Below, one piece after another: positions 1-8,639 of a stretch of DNA of 64,000 nucleotides. Each line of letters starts with the position of its first letter. Position 1 is the stretch's first letter. The stretch is taken from NCBI GenBank assembly GCA_030530425.1, contig JAUMVA010000002.1, positions 1 to 64,000 on the forward strand, given 5' to 3'. Source of the stretch: Candidatus Saccharimonadota bacterium. Lineage in GTDB: Bacteria > Patescibacteriota > Saccharimonadia > Saccharimonadales > Saccharimonadaceae. Made by a program: the position numbers and the translations under genes. Below the pieces are notes generated by a model. It worked only from the letters and a program-made list of their open reading frames with translations, had not been told where the DNA came from and ran no database searches.

Positions 1-1644
1 ATTCAAACAGCTGAAACAGCGCTCGCTGAAGGCCGTTCGCGTGAGGTGTATGATAAGCTGAGTTATGATTTAATGATGCGTACTAATGACTTGAAGTTTA
101 AGATTAAAAACCAAGTTCTAGTTGAGCGTCGTGTCAAAGAATTTCGTGATAAGCACCAGGGTATTTTAAATAAAGATTTAACCACGGTGAATGCTCAAGA
201 CAAAAAAGCTCGTGAGCAGGCTGATTGGATGTATACTCGTTTGGGTGCAGCAGCACAAAAAGTGGCCGAAGCTGACATGCGTCGAATCAATCTGGTCAAA
301 GAAATTACTAATCAGACTGATCACTCGGAATTAGCGGTGGCTGCCACTGCCCTCAAAGGCTTGATTAATAACGCTAAAGCCGATCAGAATCAACTGCATT
401 ATTTATCATTGCGTCAAGAGTTGCAGACAATGCTGGCGCAAATTGAAAATAATCCATCGGCTGTCGATATTAAAGTCGCAGCGCAAACTCTGCAAGTAAA
501 AATTATGAAAATTAAACAGCGCGATGCTGACGCTCAACAATGGGAAGCTCAAGTTCGTTATCAGTACCGTCATTTATTGCGTCGGTCGCCGGATGATGTT
601 TTGATTGCAGACAAAGATCAAGTTGAGGCTTTGTTGGCGGCGGTTTATCAAAAAACGCAAGAGCTGAATGTCAGTTTGTCTGATTTGGAGCAATTGTTAA
701 AATCGATTTTATCCTCGATTGAACGCCGCTCAGCACCAGCTCAAACTCAGCCACCGGTAGTAACTCCGCCTGCCCCATCACAACCGACCACGCCAGTCGA
801 AAAACCAACCGAAGGACAGAATCAACAACCATCTCAACCGTCAGTTGAGAAAAAACCAGATACGACGACACCAAAACAGCCTAAAACCACCAAAGATAAT
901 ACTCAAACTAGCGAGAAGCCGACTGAATCGCAAATACCATCAGTTCCCGCTCAACCATCTACTCCAAATAAACCAGCGGAGAGCAATCCAACCCAGCCAC
1001 AACCAACTCCGCCGGCTTCTAAACCAGTCGAAGAGCAAAGTCAACAGTCGTCTGCTCAATCACCAAAAGTGGTTAATCCAGCTCAGACGTTAGAAAATCT
1101 ACCAGCTGCACCAAAAACCGAAGGATCAGCTTCAACCAAGACTGAAACAAAATCACCAACTTATGATAAAAAGCAAACACCAAAGTTGAATGATTCGTCA
1201 ATTCCAAAAACAAATAAGCCAGTTGCTGATCAAAAACAATCAACCTCTTCAAGTCAATCAACTACTCCAGCTGTATTAAAACTTGAGCAAACGGTTCCAA
1301 ATGTAAAACAGCAAATTAGTGGTTTAATTAAAACACAAGCTGATAAGCGGGCACTTAATCCGTTAGGTGAGGTTGAACGTCCACGACAAATTGCTTCAGT
1401 TGATACTCAGAAAACTCAATCAACTCATCAAGATACGCAAGTTACGCAGGATCAGACATCTTCTAAAGTTGATGATAAATCTGCTATTAATCAAGTTCAT
1501 GAGAGCGATCATGAAACGAATGGTCAAGATGACCGAAAAGATGACTTACAACTAAAACAGATTTGGCCAATAATTGCTGGCGGCTGCACAATACTTATAG
1601 GCACTAGCTGGTGGTTAATTGTTGCTCGACGACGACGTCGCTAA
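1..1644 (+). CDS. Membrane-anchored low-complexity surface protein (5' truncated)
   Basis: The reading frame is open from the first base, so the true start lies left of the window; the GTG at 46 is only the first internal start-like codon. The first 230 residues or so are charged, helical and coiled-coil-like. A long Pro/Thr/Gln/Ser/Lys-rich stretch without globular character follows (roughly residues 230-500), then one hydrophobic helix near the C-terminus and a tail of five arginines. This is the layout of a protein displayed outside the cell on a flexible stalk and held by a C-terminal membrane anchor. There is no clear LPXTG motif. No family is recognised. A terminator follows directly. 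Confidence 0.75.
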   Translation: MQTAETALAEGRSREVYDKLSYDLMMRTNDLKFKIKNQVLVERRVKEFRDKHQGILNKDLTTVNAQDKKAREQADWMYTRLGAAAQKVAEADMRRINLVKEITNQTDHSELAVAATALKGLINNAKADQNQLHYLSLRQELQTMLAQIENNPSAVDIKVAAQTLQVKIMKIKQRDADAQQWEAQVRYQYRHLLRRSPDDVLIADKDQVEALLAAVYQKTQELNVSLSDLEQLLKSILSSIERRSAPAQTQPPVVTPPAPSQPTTPVEKPTEGQNQQPSQPSVEKKPDTTTPKQPKTTKDNTQTSEKPTESQIPSVPAQPSTPNKPAESNPTQPQPTPPASKPVEEQSQQSSAQSPKVVNPAQTLENLPAAPKTEGSASTKTETKSPTYDKKQTPKLNDSSIPKTNKPVADQKQSTSSSQSTTPAVLKLEQTVPNVKQQISGLIKTQADKRALNPLGEVERPRQIASVDTQKTQSTHQDTQVTQDQTSSKVDDKSAINQVHESDHETNGQDDRKDDLQLKQIWPIIAGGCTILIGTSWWLIVARRRRR

Positions 1645-1662
1645 TTCAAAACATCTTAATAA

Positions 1663-1700
1663 AAAATGAGCCGACTTCTCCTAGAACATCGGCTCATTTT
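1663..1700. terminator. Bidirectional intrinsic terminator
   Basis: A 12-bp perfect stem (1663-1674 with 1689-1700) flanked by A-runs and T-runs on both sides. It can end the upstream surface-protein gene on the plus strand and the tRNA-Gly transcript on the minus strand. Confidence 0.8.
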
Positions 1701-1765
1701 CGCTATTTAGCTAAATAAAAAAATGGATAGATTATGTTTAATAATCTATCCGAATTAGTTCATTA

Positions 1766-1840
1766 TGGTGCAGGTGGAGGGAATCGAACTCTCATTTTCT
1801 GCTTGGAAGGCAGACATAATAGCCATTATACGACACCTGC
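1766..1840 (-). tRNA. tRNA-Gly(UCC)
   Basis: Cloverleaf on the minus strand: acceptor GCAGGTG/CACCTGC, T-arm GTTCGATTC, anticodon loop CTTCCAA giving anticodon UCC. The CCA end is encoded. Divergent from tRNA-Arg(UCU). Confidence 0.93.
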
Positions 1841-1936
1841 ATAGCAATAACTTATATGATAAGTATACCACTAATTTCTTTCTTAATCAACGATATTTTA
1901 TATTTTACTAATCTATGGTAAAATACTATTATATAA

Positions 1937-2013
1937 GCCCCAGTAGCTCAGTGGATTAGAGTATGCGGCTTCTATCCGTTTGGTCGGGGGTTCGAGTCCC
2001 TCCTGGGGCGCCA
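1937..2013 (+). tRNA. tRNA-Arg(UCU)
   Basis: Acceptor GCCCCAG/CTGGGGC, T-arm GGTTCGAGTCC, anticodon loop CTTCTAT giving UCU, which reads AGA. CCA is encoded. The D- and T-arm sequence closely matches the tRNA-Arg(UCG) at 14.36 kb. AGA decoding matters here because the Shine-Dalgarno-led orphan genes use AGA/AGG far more than the housekeeping genes. Confidence 0.92.
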
Positions 2014-2081
2014 AATTATCATAAAAACTTGCGCATCTAGCGCATTTTTATATTACCACTGATCAAGTTAATAAATGATGA

Positions 2082-2108
2082 TTAGCACTCTTGCAATGCA
2101 AGTGCTAA
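2082..2108. promoter_or_regulatory. CIRCE operator (HrcA site) upstream of dnaJ
   Basis: TTAGCACTC, a 9-nt spacer, then AAGTGCTAA. This matches the CIRCE consensus TTAGCACTC-N9-GAGTGCTAA with one mismatch. It overlaps the -35 box of the dnaJ promoter, so HrcA bound here would block RNA polymerase. HrcA itself is not in the window. Confidence 0.9.
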
Positions 2109-2119
2109 TTTGATACAAT
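2091..2119 (+). promoter_or_regulatory. dnaJ promoter
   Basis: TTGCAA (2091-2096), 17-bp spacer, TACAAT (2114-2119). The start codon begins only 7 nt after the -10 box, which implies a leaderless mRNA. Confidence 0.8.
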
Positions 2120-2125
2120 ACTTTT

Positions 2126-3238
2126 ATGGCAAAACGAGATTATTATGAAGTTTTGGGCGTTAATAAAAACGCGTCTGATGATGAAATTAAGAAGGCTTTT
2201 CGTAAGGCAGCGGTTAAATTTCACCCTGATAAAGAAGGCGGTGATGAGGCTAAATTTAAAGAAATAAATGAAGCCTATGAAGTTTTAAAAGATAAAGATA
2301 AACGACAACGTTATGATCAATTCGGTCATGCTGGTGTTGGTAATGACAGCGGAGCCGGCGGTTTTTCTGGTAATCCATTCGAAGGATTTGGTGGTTTTTC
2401 TGGTCAAAATGTTCATTTTGATTTTGGAGGTGGTGATTTTGGTGATATCTTTTCGAGCTTTTTTGGCGGAGGCATGGGTCGCGAAACAACACGCGAAAAA
2501 CGCGGACGTGATGTTGAAGTGCGATTGGACTTAACTTTTGAGGAAGCTATTTTTGGTATTGAAAAAAATATTGAACTAGAGCTTGAAGATATTTGTGATC
2601 ATTGTCATGGTTCCGGTGCTGAACCTGGTTATGGTCATAAAACCTGTCCGACTTGTAAAGGCTCTGGTCAAATTAATCAACCAATTCGCACGTTGTTTGG
2701 TGTAATTAACCAGACTCAGACCTGTCCAGAATGTCATGGTAGTGGTAAAATCCCAGAAAAAGAATGTTCGATCTGTGGCGGAAAAGGCACTAAAATAAAA
2801 CGCAAGACGATTAAATTAAAAATTCCAGCTGGTATTAATGATGACTCTATAATTCGTCTACGTGGCCGCGGTGAGGCTATCTCTGGTGGTGAAGCAGGTG
2901 ATTTATATGTCCATATTAACGTGCGACCACATAAAAAATTCACACGCGAGGGAAATATTATTTTATCAGACGAAACTATTGACATGGTTGATGCGGCGTT
3001 GGGCGCAATAATTGATGTTGAAACGGTTGATGGTGTAATCCAAATGAAAGTACCGGCTGGTACTCAATCGGGCGATGATTTTAAATTATCGGGACATGGT
3101 GTTCCATCGCCAAACAGTGATCGTCGAGGGCCACACATTGTTAATATTATTGTTAAAACTCCGACTCGCCTAACCAAGAAGCAAAAAGAACTACTTGAGC
3201 AATTTAAAAAAGCTCGACGCAAAGGGCTGTTTAGTTGA
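2126..3238 (+). CDS. dnaJ: Chaperone DnaJ
   Basis: Hsp40 co-chaperone that delivers unfolded clients to DnaK and stimulates its ATPase. The full type I architecture is visible: J-domain with HPD at residues 33-35, Gly/Phe-rich linker at about 68-117, four zinc-finger repeats (CDHC 157-160, CPTC 174-177, CPEC 200-203, CSIC 214-217), then the two C-terminal substrate-binding domains. At 370 residues it has normal family length. The gene is monocistronic, separated from dnaK/grpE, and has its own CIRCE site, so it is probably heat-induced under HrcA control. ATG 2126 is fixed by the J-domain start and lies at the predicted transcription start. Confidence 0.97.
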   Translation: MAKRDYYEVLGVNKNASDDEIKKAFRKAAVKFHPDKEGGDEAKFKEINEAYEVLKDKDKRQRYDQFGHAGVGNDSGAGGFSGNPFEGFGGFSGQNVHFDFGGGDFGDIFSSFFGGGMGRETTREKRGRDVEVRLDLTFEEAIFGIEKNIELELEDICDHCHGSGAEPGYGHKTCPTCKGSGQINQPIRTLFGVINQTQTCPECHGSGKIPEKECSICGGKGTKIKRKTIKLKIPAGINDDSIIRLRGRGEAISGGEAGDLYVHINVRPHKKFTREGNIILSDETIDMVDAALGAIIDVETVDGVIQMKVPAGTQSGDDFKLSGHGVPSPNSDRRGPHIVNIIVKTPTRLTKKQKELLEQFKKARRKGLFS

Positions 3239-3269
3239 TTTTTTAGCATAACATGATATAACTAAATAT

Positions 3270-4799
3270 ATGGAATATCGGAACGACGAAGATAATAAAC
3301 AATTTGTTGGTGAATTAAAATCACCTGAAAACTTAAAAAATTTAGAGATTGGCGAGGTTCTTCGTCGTTGTCGTCATGAATTAGCTTTTCAATCGTACGA
3401 ACAATTTAATAATGACGCCGACCAACAAAAAGCTAGTTTTATCAGTGGCAAAAGTTATAATCCTAGTTTGGATTATCCAGTCTTTACACAACCAGATTAC
3501 TTGTCTACTGAAGTACAAAACCTATCCTTGGCGGCCAACCAAATAGCTGAAATTGAGCCGGACGAGTTTAAGAAAGATATTTTAAATAATACAATTCAGT
3601 ATCGTTTGGCTGAAATAGGCTTTGTTCAGACCTTGGCAAAAATCGATCAACTTATCAAAACTGGTCAGTCAGGAGCGGTCGCTGATCTAGCCGAAAGGGC
3701 GAGAGATCTAAATGAACAACTTTATGGTCGTCCGCAACCAGAATTAGTTGACGCAATTTTGAACCAAATTTGGAACAAAATTAATGCCAAAAATCTATCT
3801 GACAGTGCCCAAACGATCTACAATGAACTAAAAAATGGCTTTTATTTTGGCCAGCACTTTGTGGCTGGTCTGCCAGTTAGTAAAAATCCTCAAGCTCGTT
3901 TACCAGAGTTTGATGATGATCCGTCGTTAGCGTGGGCTGGTGAGTATATTTTGGATCAAAATGCTGATTTGGAAGCGTTGGTGCGAGAGCTTTGGGAACA
4001 GAAGGTTGATGAATTCGGTGATGATTATGTAGCGACATCATTAGAAATTAAGGAATTTTTTGAGAACGCTTTGCGGCTGCGTGATCCCGAAGGTGTATCG
4101 GGTGTTAAAGTTATCTTTGATGCTGATGCTGAGGCTTTATCCTGGAACTCGGCTGAACTAGCTGTGGTGGTAGGTGGTAAACGTTCGCCAATCAAAAACG
4201 CTGAAGAAATGTTTACTAAAGTATTGCACGAATTTGGTGTTCATGGCCAGCGAGCCATTAACGGTTTCAAAACTGATTTGCCAATTCTCGGCAGTGGTCT
4301 GTTTACTAACACGCCAAGAGCTGATTATTTGACATTTGAGGAGGGCTTGGCAACGATGTTGGAAGCGTCTGTTAAAAATGAAAAAACTAATTGGACTCCA
4401 GCAAATATGGGGTTATATCTAAATGTCGCTTTAGCCGAAGCTGGTCATGACTTTCGTGAAGTCTATGAACTGTCTTGGCGTTATCGAGTTTTATTTGGAT
4501 TAAAAGATGGTGAAGAATTAACCGCCGAGCGGATTGACAAACAAAAAAACCTAGCTTATAAAGCTGCAGTTCGGGTCTTTCGTGGTACGCCGACAGATCT
4601 AGCGTCAACTAATCCAGAGATTCGGCCACTGACATACAATAAAGATTTGGCTTATTTGAATGGTCGCGTTGATGTGATAAATTATTTCCGCCAAGTTTGG
4701 CAAGATGGCGACGCTGCGAAGTTAGATGAGTTATTTATCGCTAAATTTGATCCAACGATTCCAGAACAGGCTGACATTGTTCGCCAATTTACTAAATAG
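3270..4799 (+). CDS. DUF1704/MATCAP-like metallopeptidase
   Basis: A 509-residue protein of the DUF1704 family (the 'QEGLA motif' proteins), related to the eukaryotic tyrosine carboxypeptidase MATCAP. The zinc motif HEFGVH is at residues 320-325, and the family signature appears as FEEGLA around 356-361, with Glu instead of the usual Gln in first position. The N-terminal 200 residues are helical. No signal peptide or membrane helix is seen, so it probably acts in the cytoplasm, removing a residue from peptide or protein C-termini. DUF1704 proteins are known to occur near ATP-grasp amidoligases, and the next two genes are such ligases, which supports a shared pathway. Its promoter, an extended -10 TGA-TATAAC, ends 7 nt before the ATG (leaderless). 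Confidence 0.82.
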   Translation: MEYRNDEDNKQFVGELKSPENLKNLEIGEVLRRCRHELAFQSYEQFNNDADQQKASFISGKSYNPSLDYPVFTQPDYLSTEVQNLSLAANQIAEIEPDEFKKDILNNTIQYRLAEIGFVQTLAKIDQLIKTGQSGAVADLAERARDLNEQLYGRPQPELVDAILNQIWNKINAKNLSDSAQTIYNELKNGFYFGQHFVAGLPVSKNPQARLPEFDDDPSLAWAGEYILDQNADLEALVRELWEQKVDEFGDDYVATSLEIKEFFENALRLRDPEGVSGVKVIFDADAEALSWNSAELAVVVGGKRSPIKNAEEMFTKVLHEFGVHGQRAINGFKTDLPILGSGLFTNTPRADYLTFEEGLATMLEASVKNEKTNWTPANMGLYLNVALAEAGHDFREVYELSWRYRVLFGLKDGEELTAERIDKQKNLAYKAAVRVFRGTPTDLASTNPEIRPLTYNKDLAYLNGRVDVINYFRQVWQDGDAAKLDELFIAKFDPTIPEQADIVRQFTK

Positions 4800-4843
4800 T
4801 ATTCTGAGTAGTGATTTTAGATTAGTACTCAGAAAGAACTTTA

Positions 4844-4872
4844 TTGACTTTTTAGTGCAAGTATGATATAAT
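4844..4872 (+). promoter_or_regulatory. Promoter upstream of the ATP-grasp/RimK operon
   Basis: TTGACT (4844-4849), 17-bp spacer, TATAAT (4867-4872) with an upstream TG. One of the best promoters in the window. Transcription would start near 4879, exactly at a three-codon ORF followed by a terminator-like hairpin. Confidence 0.8.
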
Positions 4873-4878
4873 TAAGAT

Positions 4879-4918
4879 ATGTATTACTAAAAAAGAAAAG
4901 CTGGCTTTTCTTTTTTAG
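4879..4918 (+). promoter_or_regulatory. Candidate attenuator: Met-Tyr-Tyr mini-ORF plus terminator hairpin
   Basis: At the predicted transcription start is ATG TAT TAC TAA. Its stop codon lies in the 5' arm of a perfect 15-bp inverted repeat (4887-4901 with 4904-4918) whose 3' arm is T-rich, as in an intrinsic terminator. The next gene starts at 4993. A ribosome on the mini-ORF would cover the 5' arm and could prevent the hairpin. Sequence facts are firm; the attenuation role is inference. It could instead be a promoter making a very short terminated RNA. Confidence 0.45.
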
Positions 4919-4992
4919 TTGAGTATGATTATACGTAAAATGATAATAATTTTTAATTGCTTTTTTGAAAAAAATAAGGTATTTTAAGGAAT

Positions 4993-6393
4993 ATGAATGA
5001 CAATATGCCCGTTCTAGGTTTTTTTCGAGAAAAAAACGACACAGAAGAATTTAAATTCAAGTCACCATCTTATCAGCAGGCTTATCAAGAGCTAATTGAA
5101 TTATTGAATGAGTGTGGAATTTATGTGGCGATTTTAATGGGGCAAAACAGTTATGTTGGTCATGGAAAGTTTAGTAAACATTGGGTGCAAGTAAAACGTG
5201 ATGGGCAATATGTCTTTGAAAAACGTGGTGAGATTAAACCTGATATTGTTTGGGTTAAGGACTTGTTTCTGGCTGATGATGTTTTACAACTTAATTCACC
5301 AGCTTTTCGTGATATTGCGGCTGATAAGCATAAGACTTATGAGTTGTTATCTGAATTTCAGCCAAAAAGCTCTGTGGTTTATGATTATGAGCAATTAACT
5401 CAAGCAATTTCGGAAACTTCTGGTGAGATGATTGTGATAAAGACTTTAACTGGTAATTCTGGACTTGGGGTATTTGTTGGTAGAAAAACTGATTTTGATT
5501 ACAACCAATTTGCTAAGGAATTTCCATTGCAGGTGCAGGAGTATATAGAAACCAATATTGGGATTGATGGTATTGTCGATGACCGGCATGATTTTCGAGT
5601 TGTGATTATCAATGGCCAACCAATCATTGCTACTTTACGTACTCCACCAGAGGGTGGTCTAAAATCGAATATTGGTTATGGAGGCATGACTCGCTTGCTT
5701 GATGTTGAACAAATTCCGTTCGACTTAAAACAAATTGTTGCAAAAATTGATCAAAAATTAACAGCGATTAGCCAAGATCGCTTTTATTCGGCAGATTTTG
5801 GCATGACGGCCAATGGTTGGCGATTATTTGAAATTAATTCAATGCCAGGAACGATTAATCGAGATCGTGGTGATCCGGCAATAAAATATCAGCAAAGATT
5901 GGTAGAGTTTTTGGCTGATCTAACAAGACGATCAATGATGGACACCATCAAGCCTCAAATAATTGGTCGTGCTGAACGGGTGGACTTGATTGACTATAAT
6001 TTGCAAAATCTGCCAGCCAAAATTGATACTGGTGCCTATAGCTCATCAATTGATCATAGTTTGGCTGAGGTGATCGAAGAAGATGGCCAACAAAAACTGC
6101 AATTTATCCTATTACGCCCTGGACGAGTTGGCTATACTGGTCAAAAAAATATTACTGATAATTTTGAAGTTACAGAGGTTAAAAATTCAAACGGCAGTGA
6201 AAAACGTTATGTAATTTTTAGTAGAATTAAAATTAACGGTTTTGTCAAAAAATGTCGATTAACTCTAGCCGATCGAGGACAGTTACGTTATCCAGTTTTG
6301 ATTGGTCGTCGGTTTTTACGCGAAGCGAACGTGCTAGTTGATGTTAATAAAGGTCAGGGTTTGCCTGATGATGAAGAAGAGAGGAAAATCTAA
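4993..6393 (+). CDS. ATP-grasp amidoligase fused to RimB-type retropepsin-like protease
   Basis: The N-terminal part (about 1-310) is a RimK-like ATP-grasp ligase: nucleotide-binding strand around IVIKTLTGNSGLG, substrate loop DDRHDFRVVI, and metal-binding FEINSMPG. The C-terminal part (about 318-466) matches the RimB/ATP-dependent zinc protease family (PF05618), a retroviral-like aspartyl fold with DTG at 345-347 and the closing VLIGRRFL motif. One polypeptide therefore carries a peptide-bond-forming and a peptide-bond-cleaving domain. The stop overlaps the rimK start by one base (TAATG), so the two are co-translated. The start is placed at ATG 4993 after AAGGA, but the spacing is short; Met at 5005 is an alternative. 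Confidence 0.83.
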   Translation: MNDNMPVLGFFREKNDTEEFKFKSPSYQQAYQELIELLNECGIYVAILMGQNSYVGHGKFSKHWVQVKRDGQYVFEKRGEIKPDIVWVKDLFLADDVLQLNSPAFRDIAADKHKTYELLSEFQPKSSVVYDYEQLTQAISETSGEMIVIKTLTGNSGLGVFVGRKTDFDYNQFAKEFPLQVQEYIETNIGIDGIVDDRHDFRVVIINGQPIIATLRTPPEGGLKSNIGYGGMTRLLDVEQIPFDLKQIVAKIDQKLTAISQDRFYSADFGMTANGWRLFEINSMPGTINRDRGDPAIKYQQRLVEFLADLTRRSMMDTIKPQIIGRAERVDLIDYNLQNLPAKIDTGAYSSSIDHSLAEVIEEDGQQKLQFILLRPGRVGYTGQKNITDNFEVTEVKNSNGSEKRYVIFSRIKINGFVKKCRLTLADRGQLRYPVLIGRRFLREANVLVDVNKGQGLPDDEEERKI

Positions 6394-7304
6394 TGAAGAT
6401 TGCTATTTTATCAAACGGCCCAGACTTATATTCAACAAAAAGATTGATTGAAGAAGCCGAAAAACGTGGTCATGAAGTTAAAATTATCGCTTATAAAAAT
6501 TGCTATATTTCGGTTGAATCAGGCCAAAATCAAGTCTATTACGATGGAGAACCGCTGGACAGGTTTGATGCAATCATTCCACGAATTGCTTCGTATATGA
6601 CTCGCTATGGTACGGCGATTGTGCGTCAGTTGGAGATGCAAGGTGAATACAGCCTGTCGCGTTCATTAGCGATTACGCGGGCACGTGATAAATTGCGGTC
6701 ATTACAGCTATTGGCTAAAGCTGGTGTCGGTATTCCAAAAACCGTGGTGTCGCGTAATACAACTGATATTGATGATTTATTGGAACGTTTAGGTGGTACG
6801 CCAGTAATTATTAAATTAGCACGTGGTACGCACGGCAATGGCGTAGTATTAGCCGAAACCAAAAAGGCTGCTAAATCAGTTTTGCAGGCGTTTTATTTGA
6901 CAAATGATAATGGTACAAATATTTTATTACAGGAATTTATCAAGGAATCAGCTGGTACTGATATTCGTGCTTTTGTGGTCGGTTCACGGGTGGTGGCCAG
7001 TATGAAACGTCAGAGTTTGGATGATGATTTTCGCTCAAATTTACACAAAGGCGGACAAGGTACTGTAATTAAATTAACCCCAGAAGAAAAGCGTGTGGCG
7101 GTTAAAGCAGCAAAAGCGATGGGGCTGAGCGTGGCTGGTGTTGATTTAATGCGATCAGAACGTGGTCCACTAGTGTTGGAAGTCAACGCCTCACCTGGTT
7201 TTGGCATTGAAAAAGTTACTGGCCGTAATATCGCTGGCAAAATTATTGAATATGTTGAGCTGAATGCTAAACGCAGTAATCGTCGCGATAAAGTTGGCGC
7301 TTGA
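6393..7304 (+). CDS. rimK: RimK-family alpha-L-glutamate ligase
   Basis: ATP-grasp ligase that adds glutamate or a similar amino acid to a C-terminal carboxylate; E. coli RimK acts on ribosomal protein S6. The 303-residue length is typical. Visible features are the N-terminal pre-ATP-grasp domain (MKIAILSNG), the ATP-grasp lysines around PVIIKLARGTHGNGV, the DIRAFVVG segment and the metal site LEVNASPGFGIE near 262-272. It overlaps the upstream ATP-grasp/retropepsin gene by one base. The target in this organism is unknown and need not be S6. With the DUF1704 peptidase and the retropepsin domain it forms a complete ligation/removal set. Confidence 0.88.
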   Translation: MKIAILSNGPDLYSTKRLIEEAEKRGHEVKIIAYKNCYISVESGQNQVYYDGEPLDRFDAIIPRIASYMTRYGTAIVRQLEMQGEYSLSRSLAITRARDKLRSLQLLAKAGVGIPKTVVSRNTTDIDDLLERLGGTPVIIKLARGTHGNGVVLAETKKAAKSVLQAFYLTNDNGTNILLQEFIKESAGTDIRAFVVGSRVVASMKRQSLDDDFRSNLHKGGQGTVIKLTPEEKRVAVKAAKAMGLSVAGVDLMRSERGPLVLEVNASPGFGIEKVTGRNIAGKIIEYVELNAKRSNRRDKVGA

Positions 7305-7363
7305 TATTATGTTGCTTTAGCTTAAATCATGTTGTATTTGACAAAATATGCTATAATATGCTT

Positions 7364-7810
7364 ATGATTTATGGCATTATTTTGATCATGATTATTTTAA
7401 TTGTTAATGCTGCTAAACGAAATGTCGGTGCGGCACTGTTAATTACTTTAGCAATGACAACAATTTATCAACTAATCGGTCAAGATATTGTTAATTTTTT
7501 AGCTGGAGCTGGTTTAGCGCGAGTTAATCTGTTACAAATCGTTAATTTGATTTTAGTAGTGTTGCCAATGTTAATTGTATTGTTTCGTTCGCAAAAATGT
7601 TCACGTCATTTACCAACTTTAGTGTTTGATAGTGGACTATTGTTTGCATTGCTAGTAACGGCTAGCGGCGCAGTTATCGCTTCGCTAATTAAACTTGATG
7701 CAACTTCACTGCAAATTCAAGTTTGGATTGTCGAAAATTACAAAACCATAGTTGTGCTAGCTGGTTTATACGGTTTCTATCAGGTGATTTTGAAGCCAGA
7801 AATTGAATAA
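7364..7810 (+). CDS. Small multi-pass membrane protein
   Basis: A 148-residue, very hydrophobic protein with four or five predicted membrane helices (near the N-terminus, and about 23-40, 60-78, 90-110 and 125-140). It resembles CvpA-like or colicin-V-type proteins only in shape; no family is claimed. The start is ATG 7364, not the upstream in-frame codon at 7301, because a TATAAT box (7352-7357) sits 6 nt before it and lies inside the longer reading. It follows rimK by 59 nt but has its own leaderless promoter. Confidence 0.7.
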   Translation: MIYGIILIMIILIVNAAKRNVGAALLITLAMTTIYQLIGQDIVNFLAGAGLARVNLLQIVNLILVVLPMLIVLFRSQKCSRHLPTLVFDSGLLFALLVTASGAVIASLIKLDATSLQIQVWIVENYKTIVVLAGLYGFYQVILKPEIE

Positions 7811-7812
7811 TC

Positions 7813-7841
7813 TTGAAGCTGAATGACTTTTTTGATATACT
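7813..7841 (+). promoter_or_regulatory. yebC promoter
   Basis: TTGAAG (7813-7818), 17-bp spacer, TATACT (7836-7841) with extended TGA. The leader is about 30 nt with a weak AGGT before the ATG. Confidence 0.65.
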
Positions 7842-7877
7842 TATAACAGATTAAAAATAAAAGTAAAGTAGGTCAAA

Positions 7878-8591
7878 ATGTCTGGACATAGTAAATGGGC
7901 GACAACGAAGCGCCAAAAAGCGATCGTCGATGCCAAGCGTGGTGCGGCTTTCACTAAAATTGGAAATCAAATTGCCATTGCGGCTCGTGGTGGGACTGAT
8001 CCGTTGACTAACTCAGCATTAGCAATGGTAATTGAAAAAGCTAAACAGGCTAACATGCCAAAAGCAAATATCGAAAAAGCGATTGCTCGTGTAGCCGATA
8101 AAAGTGCGGCACAGTTAGAAGAAATTATTTATGAAGGTTATGGCCCAAATGGTATTGGTTTTGTGATTGAAGTAGCTACCGATAACCGCAATCGTACTTT
8201 GCCAGAAGTTAAAACCGCTTTGACTAAAAATGGTGGTCGTTTTGCTGACTCCGGCAGCGTGTTATTTCAGTTTAAACAAAAAGGTGTAATTATTTGCTCA
8301 CCTCTGAATGAGGATCAAATGTTGGAGATTTTAGATGCTGGTGCACTTGACATTAAAGATGAAGGTGATAATGAGTTTGTAATTTATACTGAACCAAAAG
8401 ATTTAGCCTTGGTAAAGGATAAAGTCGAGCAACTTGGTGTTAAAATTGAACAATTTGAGTTGGAATATGTAGCCGACAACCTAATTTCCATCAATGATGA
8501 AGAAACTACGCAAAAAGTTTTGAAAATAATGAATGCAATCGATGATTTAGATGATGTAGTTAATGTCTTCACTAATGCAGATTTGCAATAA
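7878..8591 (+). CDS. yebC: YebC/PmpR-family translation and regulatory factor
   Basis: The opening MSGHSKWATTKRQKAIVDAK is diagnostic for the TACO1/YebC family. The length of 237 residues is standard and three-domain conservation runs to the end (YEGYGPNGIGFVIEVATDN in domain 2). Members bind nucleic acid; some YebC proteins relieve ribosome stalling at polyproline, others were described as transcription regulators. It sits alone between its own promoter and a strong terminator. Confidence 0.95.
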   Translation: MSGHSKWATTKRQKAIVDAKRGAAFTKIGNQIAIAARGGTDPLTNSALAMVIEKAKQANMPKANIEKAIARVADKSAAQLEEIIYEGYGPNGIGFVIEVATDNRNRTLPEVKTALTKNGGRFADSGSVLFQFKQKGVIICSPLNEDQMLEILDAGALDIKDEGDNEFVIYTEPKDLALVKDKVEQLGVKIEQFELEYVADNLISINDEETTQKVLKIMNAIDDLDDVVNVFTNADLQ

Positions 8592-8593
8592 AT

Positions 8594-8623
8594 AAACGCT
8601 CGGCTATCTAGTCGAGCGTTTTT
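8594..8623 (+). terminator. Intrinsic terminator after yebC
   Basis: Stem AAACGCTCG / CGAGCGTTT (8594-8602 with 8613-8621) followed by T residues. Confidence 0.85.
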
Positions 8624-8639
8624 AATAAGAAAGGGTGGT

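Noticed and set aside
845-1093. Plus-strand 82-codon ORF inside the first surface gene
   Set aside because: It is a frame shadow of a low-complexity Pro/Gln/Lys-rich region, with no promoter or ribosome site.
7338-7357. TTGACA upstream of TATAAT before the membrane gene
   Set aside because: The spacer is only 8 bp, too short for a sigma-70 promoter; only the -10 box was used.
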